From NCBI RefSeq assembly GCF_008973665.1, contig NZ_WACP01000004.1:62001-126000 (forward strand): a DNA stretch of 64,000 bases, read 5' to 3'. The notes under the pieces were generated by a model that worked only from the letters and a program-made list of their open reading frames with translations, was not told where the DNA came from and did not search any database. The position numbers and the translations under genes are program-made. Origin of the DNA: Paenibacillus tengchongensis (GTDB taxonomy: Bacteria; Bacillota; Bacilli; Paenibacillales; Paenibacillaceae). Shown here piece by piece: positions 18,380-29,981 of this stretch; the first letter of the stretch is position 1, and each line of letters opens with the position of its first letter.

Positions 18380-19681
18380 TTACCGGTAGGAGGCGTCCAG
18401 CTCCTTCGCTTTCTGGACGGCCAGCGACCAGGCGTGGGCGGGGTTCAATTCCCCAAGCTCGGCTCGGGTAAGATATTGCAGCATGTTCTCTTCGATCACC
18501 AGGTGCTGCGGTCCGTAATACGTAGGCTTGATCCGCTGCGCCGATTCGGCATAGACTTCTCCGGCCGGGGCATTGCCGAAATAAGGGTCACGCTGCTCCC
18601 GGATTTCCGGACTGCCGTAAATTGCGGGGGTAGAGGGGAAATTGCCCTGCGCCTTAAATACGGCCAGTTGCTGCTCCGGCGCAGTCAGCCAGGAGATGAG
18701 TGCATAGGAGGCCCCCGGGTGGCTTCCGCTGCGCGGCAGGGCCAGCACCGAGCCGCCGCGGTTTACGCTGCTGCCGGGAATCTGCGTCATCCGCCACATG
18801 CCGCTGGCCGTAGGCGCATTGCTCTTGATATGGCCGATCAGCCACGCGGGGCAGAGCATAACCGCGAAATCGCCGGTCAGCAGCTCTGTGCCCCATTTCT
18901 GCGTATCGATCGCCGTATGGGCGGAGAGCTGCAGCTCATTCGCCCGGATGGCGATGTCCCAGGCGGCTTTGACCTGCGGATTGCGTTCTACGAGCAGTTC
19001 ACCGTCCGGGCTGTAATACTGCAGGGGTGACTGGCGCAGGATGGCGATGTAGAGGTCCTCCAGATTGTTGATAAAGGCTTTGCCGGTATATTCGCGGATG
19101 ATCCGGCCGGTCTCCAGGAAGGAATCCCAGGTGCCGAGCAGCTGTGCGACCTTCTCCGGGGCGCTGGGCAGACCGGCAGCGGCAAAGATATCGGCCCGGT
19201 ACACCAAAGCGTAAGGGCCGACATCTGTCGGCAGGCCGAACAGGACGCCGCCGCTTTGCGCCTCCTGCCACTTCCAGCCGAGGTAGCGCTCCCCCAGTCC
19301 GGCAGCACCATAATCGTACAGATTATAGAAGTGCTCCGGAAACTGCTTGAACCGGTCCAGATAGCCGATATCGATGGAGGCGATGTCGGGCGAGGAGGAG
19401 CCCGTTGCCAGGGCAGTCTGCAGCTTCACGGGCAGCTGGGTGTAGGTCGAGATCTGGACCTGAATATCCAGCTCCGGATGCCGGAGCTGGTATTCCCCGA
19501 TCAGTGGCTCCAGGCCGGAGCCGGGGATCAGCCATACCGTCAGGGCTGTGGGGCCCTCCGGCTCAGTATAATCTTGAACTGTAGCGGCGGGGGTGCAGCC
19601 GCCGCCGAGCAAGAGGAGCAGAGCACAGGCCATCCGGGAGATGGAGCGGCGGAACGGAATGGATTGTTGATTGGTGCGCAA
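18380..19681 (-). CDS. Extracellular solute-binding lipoprotein in a kinase operon
   Basis: This 433-residue family-1 binding protein has a signal peptide ending in LGGGC (C29), a slightly atypical lipobox. The mature part shows the usual binding-protein fold features (PTDVGPYALVYRADIF, LPRSGSHPGASYALISWLT). It starts at TTG 19681; GAGGTGA 7 nt upstream is at the same time the stop region of the response regulator, so it is translationally coupled to that gene. There is no permease beside it on this strand. It may serve as the sugar-sensing partner of the kinase or feed the convergent transporter. Confidence 0.85.
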   Translation of the reverse strand: MRTNQQSIPFRRSISRMACALLLLLGGGCTPAATVQDYTEPEGPTALTVWLIPGSGLEPLIGEYQLRHPELDIQVQISTYTQLPVKLQTALATGSSSPDIASIDIGYLDRFKQFPEHFYNLYDYGAAGLGERYLGWKWQEAQSGGVLFGLPTDVGPYALVYRADIFAAAGLPSAPEKVAQLLGTWDSFLETGRIIREYTGKAFINNLEDLYIAILRQSPLQYYSPDGELLVERNPQVKAAWDIAIRANELQLSAHTAIDTQKWGTELLTGDFAVMLCPAWLIGHIKSNAPTASGMWRMTQIPGSSVNRGGSVLALPRSGSHPGASYALISWLTAPEQQLAVFKAQGNFPSTPAIYGSPEIREQRDPYFGNAPAGEVYAESAQRIKPTYYGPQHLVIEENMLQYLTRAELGELNPAHAWSLAVQKAKELDASYR

Positions 19682-19687
19682 GCAGGT

Positions 19688-21040
19688 TCACCTCGGGTTC
19701 CGGTTATTGTGCTTCTGATACTCCTGCGGAGTCACCCCCACGGCCTTCTTGAACAGCAGGCTGAAATAAGCCGGGTCCCGGAAGCCGACCCGTTCGCTGA
19801 CCTCGTACACCTTGACGGTAACATCCTCCAGCAGCTCCTTGGCCCGCTTGATGCGGAGCCGCGTGAGCATGCTGGAGAAGCCTTCACCCATATCCTCCTT
19901 GAAGATACGGCCCAGATAAGTCGGATTCATGTAGAGCTCATCGGCCATCAGCTTCAGTGACAGGTTCTCCTGCAGCCGGGCTTCCATCCGGTCGATAACG
20001 ACCGATATAATCCGGCGTTTGGCTTTGGAATGAAGCTCCTCATCAGCCGCTGCGTCCGCGCCGGCAGCACAGGCGCCGCTGTGGCGCACAACCGGCGCAG
20101 CTTCCGGCAGCTTCGCCAGTCGGAGCGCTTCAAGACTTTCGCGGTAGGCTTCCGGCAGCGCCTCTAGCTCGCTGTGGAAGCCGGACATACCGGCGCAGAA
20201 CAACGATTTCAGCAGGGCGGTGAGCTTCTCCAGCCCCTGGACGGCCAACTCGTGGTAGCAGCGGGTGAAGTCAGCTTCAGCCTTAAGGGTGCTGCCGGAT
20301 TTATCGGCGGCACCCGTATCTCCAGAAGCACCGGTATCATCATAATCGTCAGCAGCGCCGTTCTCACCGGCAGTTCCAGTGGCAAAGAGCAGCATAACCG
20401 CCTGCTCTTCCTGAATGCCCACCGTGAAGGCATGCGGACTGAAGTATTCCTCCAGGATATTGATAACCGCGGCATAAATCGACTGCTCAGACCAGCTGCC
20501 CGGCAGGGATACTCCGCGCAGCGAGACGGACAGGACGGCAAAGCTGCTGAAGGGAGGAATGAGGTGGCGCTCAAAGAAAGGCAGCGGCATGCCGTACAGC
20601 AGATCTGTAAGGAGCTTGCGGCGCAGATTCTTCTCGCGCAGACGAAGCACCTGCTGCTCCTGCCTGCGGCTCTGCAGCCGTTCGCCGGCTGCGGAGACAA
20701 CGCCGAGGATGCTCTCCACAGAAATTGGCTTAACCAGGTATTCCCGCACCCCGTACCGGAGCGCTTGGCGGGCATAAACGAAATCCTGATGGCCGGTGAG
20801 CAGCACCGTTTCGGTATCCGGCTCATGCTCGCTGATATACCTAGCAAGCTCCAGACCGTCCATTCCGGGCATCCGGATATCCGAGATCACCAGGTCCACC
20901 TCCCGGGTCTGCAGGATCTGCAGCGCAGCCAAACCGTTCTCCGCAGCGCTGACGGAATGGCAGGCCGCCGGGTCACGCTCCAGAAGCTCCGCCAGCGAAC
21001 GGCGGACAAAGCTTTCATCGTCGACTATCAGCACATGCAT
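19688..21040 (-). CDS. YesN-type response regulator
   Basis: This 450-residue regulator is longer than minimal YesN proteins because of a middle region (about residues 130-340) of unknown role. The receiver has D7-D8 and phospho-acceptor D54 in SDIRMPGMDG. The C-terminal AraC domain has RVGFRDPAYFSLLFKKAVGV. GAGGAGG upstream supports the ATG at 21040. It sits between its kinase (upstream, 19-nt gap) and a binding protein (downstream, 6-nt gap). The likely target is the convergent LplB-type operon or its own operon. Confidence 0.92.
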   Translation of the reverse strand: MHVLIVDDESFVRRSLAELLERDPAACHSVSAAENGLAALQILQTREVDLVISDIRMPGMDGLELARYISEHEPDTETVLLTGHQDFVYARQALRYGVREYLVKPISVESILGVVSAAGERLQSRRQEQQVLRLREKNLRRKLLTDLLYGMPLPFFERHLIPPFSSFAVLSVSLRGVSLPGSWSEQSIYAAVINILEEYFSPHAFTVGIQEEQAVMLLFATGTAGENGAADDYDDTGASGDTGAADKSGSTLKAEADFTRCYHELAVQGLEKLTALLKSLFCAGMSGFHSELEALPEAYRESLEALRLAKLPEAAPVVRHSGACAAGADAAADEELHSKAKRRIISVVIDRMEARLQENLSLKLMADELYMNPTYLGRIFKEDMGEGFSSMLTRLRIKRAKELLEDVTVKVYEVSERVGFRDPAYFSLLFKKAVGVTPQEYQKHNNRNPR

Positions 21041-21059
21041 GTGAAAATATCCTCCTCTT

Positions 21060-22838
21060 TCAGGAATCTTGTGACCATTGCAGCGGCACAGTTACCCGGA
21101 CCTGCAGGCCGCCGAGATCGCTTGCGGACAGCTCCAGACCATAATGCTGCCCGTAGATCAGCCGGATGCGCTGCTGCAGATTGGAGAGTCCGATGCCGGT
21201 GTGAAGCAGCTCGGCAGAAGGGGGCTCTCCGGGAGCAAGCGCTTCCAGCATTTGCGTCCGGCTCATTCCCAGGCCGTTGTCTTCCACGGTAATTACCAGC
21301 GAACCGTCTTCGCTGTACAGGCGGATGCGGATCAGCCAGACCTCGCGAACCGCCGGCTCCAGGCCGTGGGTAATCGCATTTTCAATCAGCGGCTGCAGAG
21401 TCAGCTTCATGATCAGCCCCTGCAGGACTGCGGGATCAGCCTGAAGATCGACTTGCAGCTTCTCCTCATAGCGGAGCTTCTGCAGGTAGATGAAGCGTTC
21501 GAGCTGCTGCAGATCCTGCCCGACGGTTACAAATTCTGAGCCGCGGTCAATGCTGTAGCGCAGCAGGTCGCTGAGGGCCAGCACCATCCGTGCTTCCTCC
21601 GGCCGCGTGCCGGCAAGCGACCAGTAAATGGTATTCAGTGTATTGTACAGAAAATGCGGCCTGAACTGGGCCTTCAAGGCGACGATCTGCGCCTGCTTCT
21701 CACTGATCTGCTTGCTGGACAGGTCAGCAATGGTTCGCTCCAGATTGTGCAGCATCGAATTATAGCTGCTGTAGAGCATGTTCATTTCCCGGCTGGAGGC
21801 CCGCCCGGCAATCGGCCGGATCGTTCCCCGCTCCACCTTGCTCAGCTTGTAGGCCAGGTTGCGGATCGGCCGGGACAACGTCCAGGAGAAAAAGAAGGTG
21901 AACAAAAGTGCGGCCACCAGCCCGAGTGAACCGGTCAGGACAATATTGCGGCGGATGGCGTTCAAATCCTTCACGGCTTCATTGGCGTCGATATAGGCAT
22001 ACACGCTCCATCCGCTGTAAGCGGAGGGCGAATAGGAGATGAACTTGCCGCGCGAGGCCGAGCCGGTGCGGATCACCCGCGCCTCCTTGCCGCCGAACCT
22101 CCCGGCAATCCCCGGGTCTATATACATCCCGATCTCCCGGTGTTCGGTAGAGTATACAATCGTGCCGAAGCTGTCGGCGATCTGCAGCTTCTCTCCGGGA
22201 CCAAGCCGGAAGGCTCCGGCTGCCTTGTCGACCACTGCAACAGGAAGCACGAGAAACAGCGTTCCCAGCGGCTGCAGCGTATCGAAGGCGTTGATTTGCC
22301 GGGCTCCCATCAGGACATGGATGTTGCCATTCTGCCAGACATCGGCGCCAAACCAGACCATCCGCCCCTTACTCTTACTGATGGACGGATACCAGTAGGC
22401 CTCCTTAATCTCCGCCTCCCGTTCCCACAGCACCTTGAAGGAGCTGGTATTGGAGTAGACCTCCCGGTCCAGGAGGCTGAAGAGCTTCAGCTGGATATCA
22501 TAATCTATGGAGCGGGTGTACTCGTCGATCAGATTCGTCACCTCTAAGGCACTGGTCAAGGGGCGGCCGCCGCGTGCAGCCGCTTCCAGATTCCGCTGGA
22601 TCAGCGGGTTCAGTACGATGATGGAAGAGAGACGGTCATGCTCCTCCAATATGGCGTCCAGCTTACCCTGCAGCTGTTTGACCGATTCCAGCAAGTACTG
22701 GTTGGAGCGGCTTTGTACAGCGCCCGAAGAGGAGCGGTAGGAACCAATGAGCGTAAAGGCCACAATGAGTATAATAATGAGCGAGAAGCCGGAGAAGAGC
22801 TGAAAGAGCAGCGATACTTTTTTGGACAATGGCATCAC
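21060..22838 (-). CDS. YesM-type sensor histidine kinase
   Basis: This 592-residue membrane kinase has TM1 at about residues 12-32, an extracellular sensor region to about 290, TM2 in SLGLVAALLFTFFFSWTL, then HAMP. The phospho-acceptor is H395 in ALKAQFRPHFLYNT, and the ATPase domain has ENAITHGLEP and DNGLGMS. Start is uncertain: GTG 22838 or ATG 22835, both with a weak GGCAGG nearby. It heads the minus-strand operon kinase, regulator, binding protein. Confidence 0.9.
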   Translation of the reverse strand: MMPLSKKVSLLFQLFSGFSLIIILIVAFTLIGSYRSSSGAVQSRSNQYLLESVKQLQGKLDAILEEHDRLSSIIVLNPLIQRNLEAAARGGRPLTSALEVTNLIDEYTRSIDYDIQLKLFSLLDREVYSNTSSFKVLWEREAEIKEAYWYPSISKSKGRMVWFGADVWQNGNIHVLMGARQINAFDTLQPLGTLFLVLPVAVVDKAAGAFRLGPGEKLQIADSFGTIVYSTEHREIGMYIDPGIAGRFGGKEARVIRTGSASRGKFISYSPSAYSGWSVYAYIDANEAVKDLNAIRRNIVLTGSLGLVAALLFTFFFSWTLSRPIRNLAYKLSKVERGTIRPIAGRASSREMNMLYSSYNSMLHNLERTIADLSSKQISEKQAQIVALKAQFRPHFLYNTLNTIYWSLAGTRPEEARMVLALSDLLRYSIDRGSEFVTVGQDLQQLERFIYLQKLRYEEKLQVDLQADPAVLQGLIMKLTLQPLIENAITHGLEPAVREVWLIRIRLYSEDGSLVITVEDNGLGMSRTQMLEALAPGEPPSAELLHTGIGLSNLQQRIRLIYGQHYGLELSASDLGGLQVRVTVPLQWSQDS

Positions 22839-23096
22839 CTGCCTGTGTACGTACTTGAGAATGCTGCGTTAATTGTAGCAGAGGAAAATCAGGAAGAATA
22901 TAACATAAGACTGCAACCACGGATTTTTAGGCAAAATATCAATATTTTCGGGGCGCCCGCCCGGGGGGAATCTTTTCTCCATCAAGAATGAAACTTTTCG
23001 GGGCTGGTTGCGTCTAATACTATGTTTTGCAATAAAGCGTGTGCCTATAGAGACAGATGTGCCGTTACACTACAATTGGGAGCAGAGGAGTATACC

Positions 23097-25328
23097 ATGG
23101 ATTTCAAAAAAGTAACATTAGCCGCGATTCTGGCCGTATCACAAGCGGCTGCGGCCATACCGGCATTTGCCGAACCCGTTAGCAGCCCCAGCGCTACAAC
23201 CGGAGTGCAGGCTGAAGTATCGCCTTCGCCGACGTCCGTCGCCGTGCCTGCAGCCACCGATCCGCTGCCAAGCCTGACACCGGAAGCATCGGCGCTGCCG
23301 TCGGCTACACCGGACCCGAATGCAACGCCGGACCCGAATGCAACGACCGATCCGAACGGGACACCCGACCCGAACGCGGTTTCTCCAACCCTGGCGCCGG
23401 TGCCGACATCCACAGTACCGGGGATTACGACCCTGTCGACAAATGCTGCCGCCAACCAGCTGATTCTGTTTATGAACAGCAACAAGATGTATAAGAACGG
23501 CGAGCCTTTTTTTGCCAATCAGCCTATGGCCGTCAAGAACGGCGTTTCCTATGTATCGATCCGGGCCATGGTGGAAATGGTCGGCGTTACGTATTCGTAT
23601 GAAGCCAAGACGAAGGAAGTTGTCGTGAAGAAGGGCACAAGCGTCATGCGTTTCAAAACCGACAGCAAAATTTATACGGTCAATGGCGCCCAGAAAACGA
23701 TGAAGGGCCCAGCATACCAATATAAAGGAACATTCATGGTTCCGTTGACTTCCATTACCGCAGCGCTTAACATTCCGTACACGGTAGACAACATCGGCAA
23801 ACGCGTCATCCTGACGCTGAACACCAAGCCTACCGCATCATTTAAAGTGCAGGCCGGTGATATCTATGCCGGAGATTATATCACTTATACCCCAACTTAC
23901 TCCTCTCCGAGCGGTACGGCCATTGTGCGGGAAATCTGGGGCGGCGACAAGCGCGATGTGTATGACCAGCCGGGATCCTATGCAGTTTCCTATTCCGTCA
24001 TCGATGCATCCGGCCTAGAGAGCGATACCTATTGGGGAACGATTAACGTGCTGCAGCCGAACCTGCCGCCGGTGGCCAACTTTACCACCGACAAGGATGA
24101 GTACATGATGGGTGAACCGATTACGTTCACTGATCTGAGCTCCGATCCCGAGTACGAGGAGCTGACGGCCGAGTGGAGCAACCGGGCTATTGCGTTCTTC
24201 ACTCCGGGACCTGTCCAGGTCTCGCTCACAGTAACCGACAAGCACGGCCTGAGCAACACTTTCAGCAAGACGATCAATATTACGAGCCAGCAGCTCTACA
24301 CCCAGGATGAGGTGGCGAAACTGTTCACCGTGCCGGGGGATGTCGTTTATTATGACGGCGGTTCGATACCGGGGCTTACGAATGTCAACAATACCGTATC
24401 TTCCGAGCCTTACACCCTGATCCGCAGCAACAGTCCGGAGACGGTGAATTCAGAAGGTATTCTGTACCGTGAAATGGCGCTGGGCTCGACACGCTTCCTG
24501 GTCCATCATATGAACAATATGTCGACCCGACAGAAGCTGTACGTAATTGCCACCAACAACAACCTGTATCCGACGACCATCATTACACAGTACGCCGGGA
24601 TTGCCGGACCTGTCACTTCGCCGGAATATACGGGCAAGATTTCGATTCAGAAGTATTACAATTCGATGATTACCAATGAGAAATACAGCACGATCGTACT
24701 GCAGCCGGGCCAAAGCGTGCCGATCCTGACCGATATCAGCAAGATCGCGATGAAGCCGAAGGAAGTCCTTTCGCTCAGTGCGGACCTGTTCAGCGAGTTG
24801 CCTATACAGTACAATGTCGTAATGGTGGAAGAGAATAAAGATCCGATAGCTGCGATGGCCACGCTCCCGATTCTCGACCGCGACGGCGTGCATAACCGCG
24901 GAACCTACCCGGATTCCACCCGGATTATTACCGTCAGCGAGACCGTTGGTGCAACCCAGTCGAAGCTGGTGCTCGGCGATAATGACAAAGACAAGAACCT
25001 GATCGGCATGGACCCGATGACCGGAACGGAAGCCTCCAACTCCGGCAACTTCGGCGTGCTGTATAAGATTAAGCTCGAACGTGTGGCTCCGAATACCCTG
25101 ATTACCTTCAATCCGCGCGGCGGAAACTATCTGGGCTCGATCATGGTCAACGGCAATACCATCGTCAATCTTCCGAACAAGGGCAGCCTTTCAAATTCGG
25201 ATATGAATGCAGTGGTCTACCGTTCCGGGGATTATGAAGGTCCGGTGGAATTGACCTTCTCCGTAGCCTCAGGCAGCAACCTGCCAGTCAATCTCGTATT
25301 TACACCAATGCCAGCGAAGAAGCAATAA
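23097..25328 (+). CDS. Secreted protein with copper amine oxidase N-like and PKD-like domains
   Basis: This 743-residue exported protein has a signal peptide ending at PAFA (about residue 25). A Pro/Thr/Asp-rich spacer follows with short DPNATP-type repeats (about 60-100), then a copper amine oxidase N-like domain (about 110-240, with VSIRAMVEMVGVTY and MVPLTSITAALNIPY) and one or two PKD-like regions (about 255-390). The C-terminal half is unrecognised. These domains typically act at the cell wall. GCAGAGGAG 6 nt before ATG 23097 and the signal peptide set the start. It is divergent from the kinase operon. Function unknown. Confidence 0.75.
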   Translation: MDFKKVTLAAILAVSQAAAAIPAFAEPVSSPSATTGVQAEVSPSPTSVAVPAATDPLPSLTPEASALPSATPDPNATPDPNATTDPNGTPDPNAVSPTLAPVPTSTVPGITTLSTNAAANQLILFMNSNKMYKNGEPFFANQPMAVKNGVSYVSIRAMVEMVGVTYSYEAKTKEVVVKKGTSVMRFKTDSKIYTVNGAQKTMKGPAYQYKGTFMVPLTSITAALNIPYTVDNIGKRVILTLNTKPTASFKVQAGDIYAGDYITYTPTYSSPSGTAIVREIWGGDKRDVYDQPGSYAVSYSVIDASGLESDTYWGTINVLQPNLPPVANFTTDKDEYMMGEPITFTDLSSDPEYEELTAEWSNRAIAFFTPGPVQVSLTVTDKHGLSNTFSKTINITSQQLYTQDEVAKLFTVPGDVVYYDGGSIPGLTNVNNTVSSEPYTLIRSNSPETVNSEGILYREMALGSTRFLVHHMNNMSTRQKLYVIATNNNLYPTTIITQYAGIAGPVTSPEYTGKISIQKYYNSMITNEKYSTIVLQPGQSVPILTDISKIAMKPKEVLSLSADLFSELPIQYNVVMVEENKDPIAAMATLPILDRDGVHNRGTYPDSTRIITVSETVGATQSKLVLGDNDKDKNLIGMDPMTGTEASNSGNFGVLYKIKLERVAPNTLITFNPRGGNYLGSIMVNGNTIVNLPNKGSLSNSDMNAVVYRSGDYEGPVELTFSVASGSNLPVNLVFTPMPAKKQ

Positions 25329-25341
25329 TAAGCCATAATGC

Positions 25342-25381
25342 CGGTTGTGCCTTCCTTAAGGGAGGTGCAGCCGTTTTTTTT
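25342..25381 (+). terminator. Intrinsic terminator after the secreted protein
   Basis: CGG-TTGTGCCTTCC pairs, with some G-U pairs and a bulge, with GGGAGGTGCA-CCG around a TTAA loop, followed by eight T. It lies 14 nt after the stop codon. Confidence 0.75.
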
Positions 25382-25409
25382 GACATATAGGGCTTAGGCA
25401 ACGGCTTCA

Positions 25410-25438
25410 TTGACGGAGCTGCCGATTTGCGGCATTAT
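25410..25438 (+). promoter_or_regulatory. Promoter of the zur-yidD unit
   Basis: TTGACG (25410-25415), a 17-bp spacer and CATTAT (25433-25438) form a plausible sigma-A promoter about 35 nt before the Fur-family gene. Confidence 0.5.
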
Positions 25439-25473
25439 AAAGAGAGTGTAATTAATCCATGGGAGATGAGCGA

Positions 25474-25935
25474 ATGCTGTCGACAGAACAAATATTGGAC
25501 GCGATGTCGGGGCAGGGACTGCGCATCACCGATCAGCGCAAGACGCTTGCCAAGCTATTCGGCGAGAATACGGGCTATTTGTCGGCGAAGGATGTCTATG
25601 ATCACATGGGCCGCAAATACAGCGGTCTCAGCTTCGATACCGTCTACCGCAATCTGCGGGTCATGGAAGAGCTGGGTGTGCTGGAGCAGGTGGTGTTCGA
25701 GGACGGCGTCAAGTTCAAAGCCAGCTGCAGCGAGGATCATCACCATCATCATATGATCTGCCTGCAATGTATGAAGACATACCCGATCCATTTCTGTCCG
25801 ATGAATCTGACGGATACACCGGACGAATTCCGGGTCGTGAAGCATAAATTTGAGGTGTTCGGCTATTGTAAGGAATGTGAGCAGAGCCGCGAAGATGAAG
25901 GCGCCCTGGCGGTGCCGGGCAAGGAAGGCCGCTGA
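25474..25935 (+). CDS. zur: Fur-family regulator, probably Zur
   Basis: This 153-residue metal-dependent repressor has a winged helix at about residues 1-80 ([34 protein letters not shown]). A metal domain follows with a run of five His, CLQC and CKEC zinc-site cysteines. GGGAG 8 nt before ATG 25474 favours that start over the in-frame ATG at 25459. Zur rather than Fur or PerR is inferred from the nearby znuACB operon, which has two Zur-like boxes. yidD follows 2 nt after the stop. Confidence 0.8.
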   Translation: MLSTEQILDAMSGQGLRITDQRKTLAKLFGENTGYLSAKDVYDHMGRKYSGLSFDTVYRNLRVMEELGVLEQVVFEDGVKFKASCSEDHHHHHMICLQCMKTYPIHFCPMNLTDTPDEFRVVKHKFEVFGYCKECEQSREDEGALAVPGKEGR

Positions 25936-25937
25936 TC

Positions 25938-26195
25938 ATGGCCGACCTGCGCAGAACGGTGCAAGCCCCGATCCGTGTATACCGCAAGTTTATTTCTCCG
26001 CTGAAGCCGGCTACATGCCGCTTCTATCCGACCTGCTCGGCTTATGCGCTGGAGGCGATCGAGGTTCACGGTCCGCTGAAGGGCTCGCTGCTGGCTGCAA
26101 GACGGATTGCGAGGTGCCACCCTTTTCATCTGGGCGGTCTCGATCCGGTGCCTCCGAAGGAGGACTGGCGCGGCGGGGCGGCCCGCCGGACTTGA
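25938..26195 (+). CDS. yidD: Membrane protein insertion efficiency factor YidD
   Basis: This 85-residue protein has the YidD signature [13 protein letters not shown] and [17 protein letters not shown]. It is membrane-associated through an amphipathic N-terminus and assists YidC/Sec-mediated insertion. It starts 2 nt after the upstream stop. The TGA stop (26193-26195) lies inside the -35 box of the metG promoter. Confidence 0.92.
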   Translation: MADLRRTVQAPIRVYRKFISPLKPATCRFYPTCSAYALEAIEVHGPLKGSLLAARRIARCHPFHLGGLDPVPPKEDWRGGAARRT

Positions 26196-26221
26196 CATGG
26201 CGGCCGGCGATTGGTTATATT
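26192..26221 (+). promoter_or_regulatory. Promoter of the metG T-box leader
   Basis: A perfect -35 TTGACA (26192-26197), an 18-bp spacer and TATATT (26216-26221). The -35 overlaps the yidD stop codon. Transcription would start near 26228. Confidence 0.7.
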
Positions 26222-26227
26222 TTGGGT

Positions 26228-28588
<2,361 letters not shown>

Positions 28589-28644
28589 GAATCAGCTTTG
28601 AAAGTCGCTGCGGCTGTGGCCCGGCGGCAGATAGCTCCAAAGGG

Positions 28645-28682
28645 AATGCCCGCCGCCGGGTAACGGTGCGGGCGTTCTTTTT
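28645..28682 (+). terminator. Intrinsic terminator of metG
   Basis: AATGCCCGC pairs with GCGGGCGTT (one G-U pair), followed by CTTTTT. It lies about 60 nt after the metG stop. Confidence 0.8.
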
Positions 28683-28759
28683 GATATCGATGGAAAAGAT
28701 TGAAGGGCCGCCGTACCCCGGTTTGCAGAGGCCCGGTGAAAAAAAGTTACCTCCTATGG

Positions 28760-28810
28760 TTGACTTATCGTAACGATTACTATTATACTACTCATTGTAA
28801 AAATTACGAT
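28760..28810 (+). promoter_or_regulatory. znu promoter with two Zur-like boxes
   Basis: Promoter: TTGACT (28760-28765), 18-bp spacer, TATACT (28784-28789). Box 1, ATCGTAACGATTACTAT (28767-28783), fills the spacer. Box 2, ATTGTAAAAATTACGAT (28794-28810), covers the transcription start. Each matches the Bacillus Zur consensus ATCGTAATNATTACGAT with two mismatches. Zinc-loaded Zur on either box would block transcription, which fits the zinc importer genes downstream. Confidence 0.8.
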
Positions 28811-28829
28811 TTAAGGGGTCGGTGGCAAA

Positions 28830-29936
28830 ATGTTTTTTAGTCGTTTTCGTAAATCCATAATGCTCGGAGTATCTATACTTACAATAATGGCGCTTGCGGC
28901 CTGCGGGCCTAAGAGCAGCGGAAGCATCGTCGAAGGCAAAGTGAACGTAGTGACTACTTTCTACCCGATATATGAATTTGCTGCCGAAATCGGCGGGGAA
29001 GATGCCAATGTCATCAATCTGCTGCCGGTCGGCGTAGAGCCGCATGACTGGACGCCGCGCAGCCAGGATATCGTCAATACCTCCAAAGCGCAGCTGTTCC
29101 TGTACAACGGTGCGGGATTGGAGGGCTGGGTGCCCAATTTCCTCAAGAGCCTGAATTCGGACAGCCAGGTGGAAGCAGTGGAGGTCAGCACCGGGATCGA
29201 TCTGATTCTGACCACCGAGGATGACGGGCATAACCACGGCGCTTCCGGGGAACACAGTGAAGAAGAGCATGCAGCGGCTGAACATGCACATGAGGATGAG
29301 CACGCGGCAGACGAGCACGCGACAGATGAACATGCAGCAGATGAACATGCAGCAGATGAGCACACGACAGATGAACATGCTGCAGATGAACATACAGAGG
29401 AAGCCGACAGCCTGCATACCGACCCCCACACCTGGGTGAGCCCGAAGTCGGCGCTGATCATGGCGGAGAACATTAAGAACAGCCTGCAGAAGGCCGATCC
29501 GGATCATAAAGACGGCTATGAAGAGCGTTACAATGCGCTGGCAGAGCGGCTTGAGGCGCTGGATGCGAAGTTTACCGCCGAGCTGGGCAAGCTGCCGAAC
29601 AAGGAAATCGTTGTATCGCATCAGGCCTTTGGGTATCTGGCACGTGATTATGGCCTGGCACAGCATGCCATTATGGGGCTGTCCCCCGATGCCGAGCCGC
29701 GCGGGCAGGATCTGCTGGAGCTGGCCGAGCTGGTGAAGGAAGAGGGCATCCGCTATATTTTCTTCGAGGAGCTGGTATCCGACAAGCTGGCCAAGACCTT
29801 GGCCGATGAAGCGGGAGTATCCACTATGGTGCTGAACCCGGTGGAAGGGCTGACCGAGGACCAGGAGAAGAACGGCGACAACTATTTCACTCTGATGGAG
29901 AAAAATTTGCAAAATCTGATTCTGGCTTTACAATAA
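28830..29936 (+). CDS. znuA: Zinc ABC transporter substrate-binding lipoprotein
   Basis: This 368-residue cluster A-I binding protein captures zinc outside the membrane. The lipobox is L22-A-A-C25. Conserved ligand regions include VGVEPHDWTP, PHTWVSPKSA and VSHQAFGYLARDYG. A histidine-rich loop (about residues 133-195) contains seven DEHxx pentads (156-190), encoded by a 15-bp tandem DNA repeat at 29295-29399; such loops buffer zinc in ZnuA and AdcA proteins. It is first in the znuA-znuC-znuB order, under Zur-like boxes. Confidence 0.94.
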   Translation: MFFSRFRKSIMLGVSILTIMALAACGPKSSGSIVEGKVNVVTTFYPIYEFAAEIGGEDANVINLLPVGVEPHDWTPRSQDIVNTSKAQLFLYNGAGLEGWVPNFLKSLNSDSQVEAVEVSTGIDLILTTEDDGHNHGASGEHSEEEHAAAEHAHEDEHAADEHATDEHAADEHAADEHTTDEHAADEHTEEADSLHTDPHTWVSPKSALIMAENIKNSLQKADPDHKDGYEERYNALAERLEALDAKFTAELGKLPNKEIVVSHQAFGYLARDYGLAQHAIMGLSPDAEPRGQDLLELAELVKEEGIRYIFFEELVSDKLAKTLADEAGVSTMVLNPVEGLTEDQEKNGDNYFTLMEKNLQNLILALQ

Positions 29937-29981
29937 AGAGGACAGTATAGAGGAAAGTTAAAGTGAAAGGCGGTACTTACA

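Noticed and set aside
18344..20000. Plus-strand open frames over the minus-strand binding protein and regulator
   Set aside because: Shadows of the minus-strand genes, whose domains and ribosome sites are clear.
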